A stretch of 64,000 nucleotides of DNA from Synechococcus sp. UW69 (GTDB lineage: Bacteria; Cyanobacteriota; Cyanobacteriia; PCC-6307; Cyanobiaceae): contig NZ_UCNW01000009.1 in NCBI RefSeq assembly GCF_900474185.1, positions 124,001 to 188,000 on the forward strand, given 5' to 3'. Both the position numbers and the translations under genes were made by a program. Positions within the stretch are counted from its first letter, which is position 1; each line of letters starts with the position of its first letter. The notes under the pieces are model-generated. The model did no database searches. It saw nothing but the letters and a program-made list of their open reading frames with translations, and was not told where the DNA came from. Shown here piece by piece: positions 50,583 to 58,236 of the stretch.

Positions 50583-52548
50583 ATCCAGCGCTGGGTTGCA
50601 GCGGTTGGCCCCCTTCGTTCTGGGCCGGGCCCGACGTGGCGTCGTGGGATCCAGTCGCTATGCCCAACGGCTGCGCAGTGCTGTGCTCGAGGCCGCCAGA
50701 GACCCGCAACGCCAGCCAGTGCTGATCAGCGGTGAGCCCGGCCTGGAAAAAGACAATCTCGCCGCCCTGGTGCACTACGGATCAGCGGAACGACGCCGTC
50801 TGCTGGTGCGACTAGATGCCAGTGATCTGCAGGGCAGCACGCTCAACCTGCTGAATGAGCTCGGATCCAGCACCCTGTTGGTGAGCGGCATGGACCGCAT
50901 CGACAACGAGCTCCAGCAACGCTTGATCGCGATGGCCCGTGGCGAAGTGCCAGGGTTCCATGGTCGTGTGCTGTTCACCAGCGAAGCCGCCATCCCGGCT
51001 CTCGATGGCCTGGTGCGAGCCATCCGCGTACCTCCCTTAAGGGTGCGCCGAACCGACCTGGGGGACTGGCTGCGTTACCGGCTGAGACTGCAGAGCCCTG
51101 GACTCGGTTGGAACCAACCACCAGCCCTGCCCGACAGCGTGGTGCGACGGCTTCAGAACCACGATTTCGCCAACAACCTGCGCGAACTCGAAGCGATGGT
51201 CGATCGCGCCTTGCGTCAGGCGCGTCAGCAAAGTCAAGGCGAGCTTCCACCATTGCTTCCCGAAGAGGTCTTCTGGACCGAAGACAAAGCACGGCGCACC
51301 CGTTTTGACGTTTGGCGCTGGAAACCGCAGTTGCGGGAGTGGATGCGCGCACCGGTGCTCTGGAACACGCTGCTGTTCGGCCTGGTGAGCTGGCTGTTCG
51401 TGGCTGTGAACCTGGCGCTCTGGCTTGGCCCCCAGGAGCGCGCAGCCAATCCGATGCTGACCCTGTTCTGGGCTTGGTGGTGGCCTTTGATCCTGCTGAG
51501 CTACCCGCTGGTGGGTCGACTCTGGTGCTCGATCTGTCCATTCATGGTTTGGGGAGAAATCGTCCAACGGATCACTCCATGGCGAAAAAGGAGTTGGCCC
51601 CATGGAGACCTGGACCGCTGGGGAGCTCCTGCTCTAGCCGCCGGGTTTGCCGCAATTCTCCTGTGGGAAGAGGTCTGGAACCTTGAAGACACCGCCTGGC
51701 TGAGCAGCTGCCTGCTGTTACTGATCACGGCCGGGGCCGTGATCAGCTCAACGGTGTTCGAAAAACGCTTCTGGTGCCGATACCTCTGTCCCGTCGGAGG
51801 CATGAACGGACTGTTCGCCAAACTCTCGATCCTTGAATTGCGGGCTGAAGTCGGCACCTGCAGCGGCAGCTGCAGCAGCTACGCCTGTTTCAAGGGAGGA
51901 CCAGCCGACGGCGAGGGGCTGGCAACCGAAGGCTGTCCCCTGGGCACCCACCCCGCCCACCTGAGCGACAACCGCAACTGCGTGCTCTGCATGACCTGCA
52001 CCCAGGCCTGTCCCAACCGCTCTGTGCAGTTGCGACTGCGCCCGCCTGCCGCCGATCTGCAACGCAACATGCAGGCCCCCGATGGAGAGCGCGGACTGAT
52101 CCTGGTGCTGGCTGGCGGACTCTGCCTGCACAACTGGCAGCGCCTGCTCGGCTGGCTGCCGCTTGCACCGTCTTCCTTGCATGAAGGCCCCCTGCTGGCA
52201 CGGCTCAGCTTTGCGGCGCTGGCCCTCGTTCTTCCGGCAGCAGCGGGTTTGTGGCTCAAACGCCGTTGGCTGTATGCCGGATTGCCATTGCTCTGGGCCC
52301 TGCTCCTGGCCCGCCATCTGCCCATCGGCATGGCCGAAGCGGGCACAGTTCTGCCGGATGGTTGGCCGCAATGGTCCGCCGACCCCCATGTCATCGGCTT
52401 CTGCCAGAGCGTGGTGGTGTTGATCGGGTGGGTTGGTGCTGTGATTTTGAGCCGCCGCTTGCTGGATCTCAACCGTCGGGCCTGGGTCAGAGGCACCATG
52501 GTGCTGCTCCTGGTCAGCCTCAGCGGCCGCTGGTTGGTCGCTCTCTAA
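50575..52548 (+). CDS. Degenerate NtrC-type AAA+ domain fused to a membrane polyferredoxin
   Basis: 657 aa, GTG start. Residues about 1-220 resemble the AAA+ domain of sigma54 activators, including LRVRRTDLGDWLRYRL and NNLRELEAMVDRAL. However, Walker A is broken (GEPGLEKDN, 53-61), Walker B lacks its DE pair (LLVSGMDRID) and the sigma54-contact GAFTGA loop is missing. Residues about 245-430 and 500-657 are membrane helices; between them lie NapH/CcoG-like cysteine motifs (WCSICP, CRYLCP, CVLCMTCTQAC). It is probably a membrane electron carrier with a non-catalytic regulatory or docking domain. It lies between an SDR and a Fur-family gene. Confidence 0.85.
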   Translation: MAESSAGLQRLAPFVLGRARRGVVGSSRYAQRLRSAVLEAARDPQRQPVLISGEPGLEKDNLAALVHYGSAERRRLLVRLDASDLQGSTLNLLNELGSSTLLVSGMDRIDNELQQRLIAMARGEVPGFHGRVLFTSEAAIPALDGLVRAIRVPPLRVRRTDLGDWLRYRLRLQSPGLGWNQPPALPDSVVRRLQNHDFANNLRELEAMVDRALRQARQQSQGELPPLLPEEVFWTEDKARRTRFDVWRWKPQLREWMRAPVLWNTLLFGLVSWLFVAVNLALWLGPQERAANPMLTLFWAWWWPLILLSYPLVGRLWCSICPFMVWGEIVQRITPWRKRSWPHGDLDRWGAPALAAGFAAILLWEEVWNLEDTAWLSSCLLLLITAGAVISSTVFEKRFWCRYLCPVGGMNGLFAKLSILELRAEVGTCSGSCSSYACFKGGPADGEGLATEGCPLGTHPAHLSDNRNCVLCMTCTQACPNRSVQLRLRPPAADLQRNMQAPDGERGLILVLAGGLCLHNWQRLLGWLPLAPSSLHEGPLLARLSFAALALVLPAAAGLWLKRRWLYAGLPLLWALLLARHLPIGMAEAGTVLPDGWPQWSADPHVIGFCQSVVVLIGWVGAVILSRRLLDLNRRAWVRGTMVLLLVSLSGRWLVAL

Positions 52549-52552
52549 AACC

Positions 52553-52963
52553 ATGGCCACTCGCCGCCCCTCAACGGAAATCAATGCCCGCCAGAAGGTG
52601 TTGCTGGAGAGTCTCCAGGCCTGTGGCGATGAGATGAGCGGTCAGCAACTGCACCGCAGCCTCGCTCCCGACCAAACCATGGGCCTGGCCACGGTGTATC
52701 GAAATCTGCGTCAGCTGCAGCAACGGGGCCTGGTGCGCTGTCGTCACCTGCCCAACGGCGAAGCGCTCTACGCACCACTGGAGCGGGATCGCCACCACCT
52801 CACCTGCGTCGATTGCGGCAAGACACAAGCGCTCGACCACTGTCCAATTCACGATCTGGAGGTACCCGAAGACCGCCGCAAGGGCTTCGATCTCCTGTTT
52901 CACACGCTTGAATTCTTTGGTCTCTGCAGCGACTGCCGCGAGCGGCAGCAAAATCCATCATGA
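52553..52963 (+). CDS. Fur-family metal-responsive transcriptional regulator
   Basis: 136 aa. A winged-helix DNA-binding half (TMGLATVYRNLRQLQQRGLV) precedes a metal-binding half with two CxxC pairs, CVDC and CSDC, for structural zinc. The Fur regulatory histidine cluster reads RHHLTC, and an extra cysteine occurs in LDHCPIHDLE, which recalls Zur-type proteins, so Zur is possible; Fur and PerR cannot be excluded. It begins four bases after the polyferredoxin stop and overlaps the next gene. Confidence 0.88.
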   Translation: MATRRPSTEINARQKVLLESLQACGDEMSGQQLHRSLAPDQTMGLATVYRNLRQLQQRGLVRCRHLPNGEALYAPLERDRHHLTCVDCGKTQALDHCPIHDLEVPEDRRKGFDLLFHTLEFFGLCSDCRERQQNPS

Positions 52964-53697
52964 CCCTGGCCGCCACCTACTACGGAGCCAATGGTTGGTT
53001 GCTCGAATTCGATGATCTTCGGGTTCTGGTGGATCCCTGGCTGCGCGGCAGCCTGAGTTTTCCCCCGGGGGAGTGGCTGCTGAAAGGGGAGCTGCCCTGC
53101 GAACGCGACATCCCGGAGAACCTGAATCTGCTGTTACTCACCCAGGGGCTGGCGGATCATGCCCACCCTGAAACCCTGGCGTTGCTGCCGAAAACCCTGC
53201 CGGTGATTGGATCCATAGCCGCAACGCGCGTGGTTGAACGCCTGGGCTTCACCAACGTGAAAGCACTCTCCCCCGGAGAAAGCACCACCCACCAGAGCCT
53301 GCAGGTACGCGCCAGTGCCGGTGCACCGGTGCCCACGGTGGAAAACGGCTATCTGCTCGAGCATCCAGCTGGCGCGCTCTACTTGGAACCCCACGGTTTT
53401 CTGGATCCAGCCCTGGAACCGCAACCGCTGGATGCCGTCATCACGCCGATGGTGGATCTTGGGCTTCCCGCTCTGGGCGCATTTGTCAAAGGATGCTCCG
53501 TGGTGCCGCAACTGGTGGAACGCTTCCAACCCACGACGGTGCTCGCCAGCACATCCGGTGGCGATGTGCGCTTCGACGGCGCCCTGAGCCGCGCCCTGCA
53601 GATGAAAGGATCCGTGGCCGGAACTGGAGCCCAACTGCCAACAAGCAGCCGCTGGACCGATCCCACACCGGGGGAACGACTGCTGCTGAAAAACTGA
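52960..53697 (+). CDS. Metallo-beta-lactamase-fold protein with degenerate metal site
   Basis: 245 aa resembling UPF0173/MBL-fold proteins. The expected HxHxDH motif reads TQGLADHAHP, so the first two histidines are lost while D and H remain. Later DAVITPMVDLG and TSGGDVRFDG match the fold. Metal hydrolase activity is therefore doubtful. It overlaps the Fur-family gene by four bases, ending the chain of overlapping genes that starts with the SDR. Confidence 0.75.
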   Translation: MTLAATYYGANGWLLEFDDLRVLVDPWLRGSLSFPPGEWLLKGELPCERDIPENLNLLLLTQGLADHAHPETLALLPKTLPVIGSIAATRVVERLGFTNVKALSPGESTTHQSLQVRASAGAPVPTVENGYLLEHPAGALYLEPHGFLDPALEPQPLDAVITPMVDLGLPALGAFVKGCSVVPQLVERFQPTTVLASTSGGDVRFDGALSRALQMKGSVAGTGAQLPTSSRWTDPTPGERLLLKN

Positions 53698-53735
53698 TTT
53701 CGTGGATTAAGCTTTGTAACAACAGCTTGAGCCTG

Positions 53736-53972
53736 ATGAAGCCTACGCAAGCAAACGAGTCTTGGTTCCAAGGCGTCGCCGCGCGCGAGATCCATATGGA
53801 GCAACTCAAAAAAGCGGAACGCTTCAACGGGCGGGCCGCCATGCTCGGCATCGTGATCGGAATCATTACCGAAGGCCTCACCGGTGCCGGCATCATTCAT
53901 CAAATCGGTCTGGGGCCCCTTGTGGATGGCTACGCCGCCTGCCGCACCCAATTCCTGCCCTTCTGCTTCTGA
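53736..53972 (+). CDS. High-light-inducible protein (Hli)
   Basis: 78 aa from the ATG at 53736. The chlorophyll-binding helix is typical: AERFNGRAAMLGIVIGIITE, the E-x-x-N-G-R-x-A-M motif of the LHC-like family. Hli proteins bind chlorophyll and carotenoid in the thylakoid and protect photosystem II under stress. It lies 38 bases after the MBL gene and may be transcribed with it or alone. Confidence 0.93.
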   Translation: MKPTQANESWFQGVAAREIHMEQLKKAERFNGRAAMLGIVIGIITEGLTGAGIIHQIGLGPLVDGYAACRTQFLPFCF

Positions 53973-54067
53973 TCCAATTGGGGGCTCTTACAGCCCCTGC
54001 ATCTCCATCATCTCGGAAGGCGACTGACCCCCGATGACGAGAATGGTGCGATTCACGTTCGACTCGA

Positions 54068-54367
54068 ATGGCTGCTGACAAGGAACTGCTGCAGGAAGTG
54101 GCTCTAGAGCTGTGGAATACCACCAAGAAGCTGCGGCCCGGCCTGCCCAAAGCGCCACGGGCCCAACTGGTCTTGAAAGCACTCCTGACCATCGGCGACA
54201 TGAGCGATCAACTGGAAGCCGCCATGGTGCTTGGAGTCATCGAGGCGCAGGAACCCGACGACGAACCTGTCCAGGACGACACGGCTGGAGAAGACAAGAC
54301 CGTCTCTGATGCCAAAACCGAACGAGAAACCCCCAGGGTTGTTCGCAAACGGACCAGCAGCCGCTGA
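54068..54367 (+). CDS. Conserved-looking small protein of unknown function
   Basis: 99 aa. The helical first half (ELLQEVALELWNTTKKLRPG to LTIGDMSDQLEAAM) is followed by an acidic, disordered tail. It is of a type present across picocyanobacteria as judged by its appearance; no function is known. It follows Hli by 95 bases. Confidence 0.65.
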   Translation: MAADKELLQEVALELWNTTKKLRPGLPKAPRAQLVLKALLTIGDMSDQLEAAMVLGVIEAQEPDDEPVQDDTAGEDKTVSDAKTERETPRVVRKRTSSR

Positions 54368-54470
54368 TCAAAACGGCCGGCTGATGCGGACGGGACGAAA
54401 AGGACGTCGCTGGCTGACAGGGAGCCAACCCAGCGCCAGCCTGAAGGAGTGGTGATGACCCGCTCCTTCA

Positions 54471-54794
54471 TTGAAACTCTCCTCCCTTGCTGTTCTAGCT
54501 ACTGGCGTTCTTGCTCTTGGCCTTGGCCTTGGCGCGTGTGCTGAGAAAGAAGCAGCCAAAGTCACAGACCTGAACAATCTCCAGGGTGACGTGATCGGCA
54601 AGGTGAATTGCAGCTCTCAGACGTTTGTTCTGGATGCCGACCAAGCCAAAGGCTTCGCCGAGTTCGCGGGGCAGTGGATGACAGCTGAAGGCTTCGCAGA
54701 GAAGTGGGTGGAGGAAACCGGTGACACCTACGGCAGTCAACTGGCAATGCAAGTTGCGGAAGCCGCGATAAGCGAAGCCTGCGCCCCCGAATAA
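54471..54794 (+). CDS. Small lipoprotein of unknown function
   Basis: 107 aa, TTG start at 54471. Signal peptide ending in the lipobox LGLGAC, then a mature domain of about 80 residues (LNNLQGDVIGKVNCSSQTF to QVAEAAISEACAPE) with two further cysteines that may form a disulfide. It is probably anchored in the membrane by a lipid. No better start is available, as upstream frames lack one near the signal peptide. Confidence 0.6.
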   Translation: MKLSSLAVLATGVLALGLGLGACAEKEAAKVTDLNNLQGDVIGKVNCSSQTFVLDADQAKGFAEFAGQWMTAEGFAEKWVEETGDTYGSQLAMQVAEAAISEACAPE

Positions 54795-54834
54795 CCGAAA
54801 CGGCATCTCTTAAGGGGGTCCACCACAGATCCCA

Positions 54835-54996
54835 TCAGTAACGACGTGGCTGACGCTGGGGGTGCAACAGCTCAAAAACAGCGGGGCTGATCAGCCGATC
54901 GCGAAGAAGAGCCTTATTAGTTTGCGCTGCAGTGGGCCAAGTCAGCAGAACGCTGGCACTGGAAGCAACAACAACGCAGAAAAGGTGCCACATCAT
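54835..54996 (-). CDS. Small secreted or membrane peptide, operon with 55001
   Basis: 53 aa from the ATG at 54996. A hydrophobic start (MWHLFCVVVASSASVLLTW) resembles a signal peptide, followed by AAQTNKALLRDRLISPAVFE and a basic tail. It begins four bases after the stop of the next gene upstream, so the two are probably co-translated. Function unknown. Confidence 0.45.
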   Translation of the reverse strand: MMWHLFCVVVASSASVLLTWPTAAQTNKALLRDRLISPAVFELLHPQRQPRRY

Positions 54997-55000
54997 CAGC

Positions 55001-55189
55001 TCAACGCTGCATGGCCACCACCACCGCAGCGGCCGCAAGGGCCACAATTCCAGCCATCCAAATGGTGTTCTGGCGTGCCAACAACCAAGCGGCGTTCCGA
55101 GACAAGGCCAACCGGCCCGTCGCCAGCAGGGCAGTCAGACCCACGAGCAGAACAACGGGAACCACCAACGCCAGGAACAGTTGCATCAC
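55001..55189 (-). CDS. Small membrane protein, operon with 54835
   Basis: 62 aa with two hydrophobic helices (about 3-25, LFLALVVPVVLLVGLTALL, and about 44-60, MAGIVALAAAAVVVAM). It is too small to be a transporter alone. It directly precedes another short hydrophobic frame on the same strand. Function unknown. Confidence 0.5.
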   Translation of the reverse strand: MMQLFLALVVPVVLLVGLTALLATGRLALSRNAAWLLARQNTIWMAGIVALAAAAVVVAMQR

Positions 55190-55272
55190 CGAATGCCGAG
55201 GGGACCTGCATTCCCAGGATGGTGCAGTCGAACGCTGAGTAGCTTGTAAAGCTCCGACTCACAGCTTGAACC

Positions 55273-55368
55273 TTGTCTCTGCTGATCGTCGCGGCTGGCT
55301 TCATCGGACTGCTCTGGTTGACACAAAGCCTGATTCGACGCGGCATGGATGACGGCAGCAACGGCTGA
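55273..55368 (+). CDS. Possible 31 aa one-helix peptide
   Basis: TTG start at 55273 right after an in-frame TGA; the frame reads SLLIVAAGFIGLLWLTQSLI, then a charged end and stop. No ribosome site is evident. It looks like a one-helix membrane peptide but could be chance. Confidence 0.3.
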   Translation: MSLLIVAAGFIGLLWLTQSLIRRGMDDGSNG

Positions 55369-55811
55369 CAACGCGCCACGACGAACCAAATCAAAATGCG
55401 CACATACACCGAAGAGTCACGTACCTCGGCATCTTGATCTCAACTCTTGCCGGCGGCCATCTACTTGGGTCTGCGTTCTTGGCACTGGAGCTACCTTTAC
55501 CTCCTTTGGCATGATTAATCTCTCCGTGACTTGCCTGGGTTGCCCCGCAACCTTCAAGCTGATGCTCCAACAGTGGCCGCGTTAGCCCCCACGAATAAAG
55601 GACAAGTCTGAAGCGAAAGTCGCTCAGCTAACAGCTATCAAAGCGGTATCCAGACTCTGGCGCCTGAGTCACACCATCTGGTCCGACACCGCCGCCTCAT
55701 CCCCCGAGGCCGGTTAAACACTGAGATCGAAACGACTGCATGGGTAAAACCGTACAAGGGGGAGACTTGCCCATTACGCCCATTCGCGTATGGTGACATT
55801 GTCAGCACCAG
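55369..55811. other. Gap without a supported gene
   Basis: No convincing gene. Open frames exist on both strands (for example 55349-55585 forward and a reverse frame over 55638-55949), but they show no family features. An apparent hydrophobic frame near 55430-55510 lacks a credible start. Confidence 0.5.
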
Positions 55812-55841
55812 TTGCCTCTTGGCCCTCCAAGGGGTATAAAT
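55812..55841 (+). promoter_or_regulatory. Candidate promoter for a short RNA
   Basis: TTGCCT (55812-55817), a 17-base spacer, then TATAAA (55835-55840, TATAAAT). The -10 lies inside an inverted repeat GGGGTAT-AA-ATACCCC (55831-55846), which could also be an operator. The predicted transcription start is about 55848. Confidence 0.6.
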
Positions 55842-55847
55842 ACCCCT

Positions 55848-55912
55848 AGTTTCTCTTCCCGAGGAACTCCCAACGAACCACCAAGCCGGGAGTGAGACCC
55901 CGGCTTTTTTTT
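55848..55912 (+). ncRNA. Candidate small RNA of about 65 bases
   Basis: Between the promoter above and a strong terminator there is no reading frame worth translating, so the transcript would be a short non-coding RNA. It does not contain the ACUCCUCACAC core of Yfr1. The terminator hairpin makes up its 3' half. Confidence 0.5.
55884..55912 (+). terminator. Rho-independent terminator of the candidate small RNA
   Basis: AGCCGGG (55884-55890), loop AGTGAGA, CCCGGCT (55898-55904), then a run of eight or nine T. It is one of the clearest terminators in the window, yet no protein gene ends just before it. Confidence 0.85.
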
Positions 55913-55939
55913 GCTCGTCGGTCGACCAAGTCCGCATCA

Positions 55940-56116
55940 ATGACATCAAATCGCACTGCCCAGCCTCAGGAAGCTGTTCTCAAATACTGCTCAGCTCCAG
56001 CTCTCAACACGCCTACAGAGGGCACATTCGAGAATGAAAAATTACACATTTCACTAGAGAGCTATAAACAGAAAAGCTTATCTTTATACCAAGCAGCTTA
56101 CAAAAAACAGGCTTAG
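55940..56116 (+). CDS. Possible 58 aa protein, unrecognised
   Basis: ATG at 55940; a polar sequence rich in Ser, Lys, Tyr and Gln, ending SLSLYQAAYKKQA. No family or membrane segment. It ends two bases before a convergent short membrane peptide. Coding status is weak. Confidence 0.25.
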   Translation: MTSNRTAQPQEAVLKYCSAPALNTPTEGTFENEKLHISLESYKQKSLSLYQAAYKKQA

Positions 56117-56117
56117 A

Positions 56118-56219
56118 TTAAAATCCGGGAGACACAATTTCAACACCATAAACCACAAAGGCTAAAGAAAATATGGCAAGAAGAATTGACCATGGAACGG
56201 CCGATGGAGATTTTCCCAT
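56118..56219 (-). CDS. 33 aa one-helix membrane peptide
   Basis: ATG at 56219 to TAA at 56118. It starts MGKSPSAVPWSILLAIFSLA and continues with one hydrophobic helix ending GVEIVSPGF. The clean polar-hydrophobic-polar layout is like small thylakoid or plasma membrane peptides. It is embedded in AT-rich DNA with no ribosome site. Confidence 0.4.
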   Translation of the reverse strand: MGKSPSAVPWSILLAIFSLAFVVYGVEIVSPGF

Positions 56220-56363
56220 AAATTAAAACCTGCAATGCTCACAAAGGAGAGTAAAAACTGAGCAATGTAGTGAGCCCATCCTTCAAATAATCACACTACA
56301 TCTACCCTAAAATGCCAAGAAAAACTCCATCCAGGCGAAAAACCAGCACAATCAGCTGACTCA

Positions 56364-56675
56364 TCAAGTCCTCTGGGGGAGTGTGGATTCTGCACAGAAA
56401 AGCGTCATTGCTCCAACGATCGGAGCGGTGATTTTCGCCACAGAAAGCAGAACGTACAGTTCAAAATGCTTCCATGGGAGTTCCTGCATGAAATCCAGCT
56501 CTGCATCTGCCGTCTTGGTGGGAAAAGGGGAAGAGCCGCGTTCTTGCATTTGGGTTGGCCGGCTCAGGAATTGCTTGAATTGCAGGTTGCCCTGATGGTT
56601 GCCAAGCTGTTGTAGAAGCCCAAACCCAGACGCAGAAATGCCAATAGCAACATTTGCTGAAAGCACACCTTTCAT
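56364..56675 (-). CDS. Possible small protein divergent from the monooxygenase gene
   Basis: 103 aa from an ATG at 56675 that shares its CATG with the divergent gene at 56674. A hydrophobic start (MKGVLSANVAIGISASGFGL) and a second hydrophobic stretch (LLSVAKITAPIVGAMTLF) suggest membrane association. No family was recognised, and the shared start argues that only one of the two may be real at this point. Confidence 0.35.
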   Translation of the reverse strand: MKGVLSANVAIGISASGFGLLQQLGNHQGNLQFKQFLSRPTQMQERGSSPFPTKTADAELDFMQELPWKHFELYVLLSVAKITAPIVGAMTLFCAESTLPQRT

Positions 56676-57033
56676 GCTTTTGGCTCGCATTTACGTCAAA
56701 CAAGGATGCGTGGACGCCTATTTAGAACTGGCACGAGCCACCGACACAGCCGTTCAGGCCTCTGAACCGGGGATGATCCACCACACCTTTAATCAAGATC
56801 CCGATGATCCACAAGCATTTGTTTGGTCCGAGGTTTACGCCAACGATGAAGCCTTCAGCACCCATGTCTCCAATCCTCCAGTCCAGGAGTACCTGAAAAA
56901 GCATGCTGAACTTGGTGATGGCTTCAGCATTGAGGTGTACGGCACGGTCGGCAATGCGTGCCGCACCCTGATGGAGTCCTTCGGATTACCACTCAAAATT
57001 TTCGAAACCAGGCTGGGGTATAGCAGGGTCTAG
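56674..57033 (+). CDS. Antibiotic-biosynthesis-monooxygenase (ABM) domain protein
   Basis: 119 aa from the ATG at 56674 (LLARIYVKQGCVDAYLELA); upstream ATGs at 56638 and 56599 are also in frame. The dimeric alpha/beta ferredoxin-like ABM fold is visible: EPGMIHHTFNQDPDDPQAFV, WSEVYANDEAFSTHVSNP. Such proteins act as cofactor-free oxygenases of quinols or as heme or small-molecule binders. It sits near the left boundary of the AT-rich region. Confidence 0.75.
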   Translation: MLLARIYVKQGCVDAYLELARATDTAVQASEPGMIHHTFNQDPDDPQAFVWSEVYANDEAFSTHVSNPPVQEYLKKHAELGDGFSIEVYGTVGNACRTLMESFGLPLKIFETRLGYSRV

Positions 57034-57104
57034 GCGTTGAAATCTTAGAGTGGGCGCCAATACAACATGCGTAGGGAGATTCCCTCAAATTTTGAACTCT
57101 CTGT

Positions 57105-57262
57105 GTGGCTGAGGATGGAAGGGTTAAAGCCGAAGAATGTCTTGAACAGCTCAGTCCTTTTGAGCTTTTGGAGAAGTCGTCAGTGAGGGATTGGCTCCCT
57201 TGGAGCGTGATCTGCTTCAGCTTTTAGAAAGCGGCGATGTTGGGCAGATGCATATCCGCTGA
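57105..57262 (+). pseudogene. Possible frameshifted helical-protein remnant
   Basis: From 57105 one frame reads VAEDGRVKAEECLEQLSPFE; moving to the next frame near 57180 gives EGLAPLERDLLQLLESGDV up to a TGA at 57260. The two pieces join into a plausible amphipathic protein if a one-base shift is allowed. No family was recognised and the call is tentative. Confidence 0.25.
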
Positions 57263-57683
57263 GGTCTATTCGGTTGGCATTGCTGCCAGCTATTCGCCAC
57301 TCCCTGGATGGAGTGCTGGATCTTCGGTTCATGGAATCGAGTTATCGGTTCTCGCGCTGTGGGCCCCTGCAAGGCTCTTTGGCGTAGTACCACAATGGCA
57401 CATCTCTGTAAAACTCACGCCAAAGCTTCACTGAAGGCATCCTGAACTCCGGGGGAATACCGGTGACTTCAGCAGTCCAAACAACCCAAAAAACCGCTAC
57501 ACAACTGGTTTTTCGAGCTGAGGGGAAGGGATCGAAGCAGCAGAGATGTCCTCCAAAGCATTCACTCAGTGAGCACCGCCGTGGCTCGAGGATGGGCATG
57601 GACGCAACTTCACCAGACATGATCTGATCTCCATCGCAGCGTAGGTATTCACCTCAGCTCTCCCAGCGCGGGATCAGAGCCCA
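57263..57683. other. Gene-poor DNA
   Basis: About 420 bases without a supported gene. Frames in all directions are short or unlike proteins. It separates two gene remnants inside the AT-richer region. Confidence 0.5.
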
Positions 57684-57905
57684 TTGCCGAAGGCTGGCGG
57701 CTGTCCCTACTCCTACCGGGCATCGGGTGACTACTGCATACCCCGCAAGAACTCAAAGGGCTACTTCATCCGAACTGGCAACTCTTGCCCCAGTCGGTAT
57801 CCCAAGTCCTGTGAGGTACTGCATCTCCAATCGGTAAACACTGATCGCAGTCGATTGGGCCCACCGTCGAAGAGCTGGCCATCGTTATGTCGGAGCGAGC
57901 ATTAA
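57684..57905 (+). pseudogene. Remnant of a CPxGYxxSGxYC repeat protein
   Basis: One repeat unit is clear: CPYSYRASGDYCIPRKNSKG, close to the CPxGYxxSGxYC pattern, followed by GNSCPSRYPKSC, where the second unit breaks down. Such proteins are small secreted cysteine-rich proteins with a signal peptide, but here a stop at about 57643 and the lack of an ATG remove the N-terminus. The only start is a TTG at 57684. Confidence 0.45.
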
Positions 57906-58143
57906 GGGATTGGAACTAGCGCTAGTACTGACTGCAGATCAATCACTTGCAGCTCAGAACAACCGGAACAGCTACTTGCCGCTGGCATCAGGCCAGGCCA
58001 CGGCATGATGACCTGAAACCACACCCCCACCCGAGGGAATGTCTAAAGGTCTTACGCACCAATCACAAGTGAGCAGAGTCAATAAGCGCAGTAAGCTTGA
58101 ATCACCAAGGGAGCAAAGGTTAAACTGAGATCACGTCAAGATA

Positions 58144-58236
58144 ATGCATCAAATACTTTCAATGATTTACGCGATACAGCCTTTTTGGCTGCCACTTTTG
58201 CTCCAGCAGCAAGGGCAGATCCCAGCCAATGATTAG
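58144..58236 (+). CDS. Possible 30 aa leader peptide overlapping the dioxygenase start
   Basis: ATG at 58144; it reads MHQILSMIYAIQPFWLPLLL then a polar end, stopping at 58234-58236. Its stop overlaps the PhyH ATG at 58229 by eight bases (ATGATTAG), which would allow translational coupling. Otherwise nothing supports it. Confidence 0.3.
   Translation: MHQILSMIYAIQPFWLPLLLQQQGQIPAND

Noticed and set aside
55848-55912. Yfr1 small RNA
   Set aside because: The conserved ACUCCUCACAC core is absent, so the transcript is only called a candidate small RNA.
55638-55949. Reverse frame of 103 aa across the small RNA candidate
   Set aside because: Covers a promoter and a terminator, has no family features and mixes polar residues randomly.
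55500-57700. Copy of the tRNA-Val 3' end marking an island boundary
   Set aside because: Looked for by eye and not found; the island is inferred from composition and tRNA position only.
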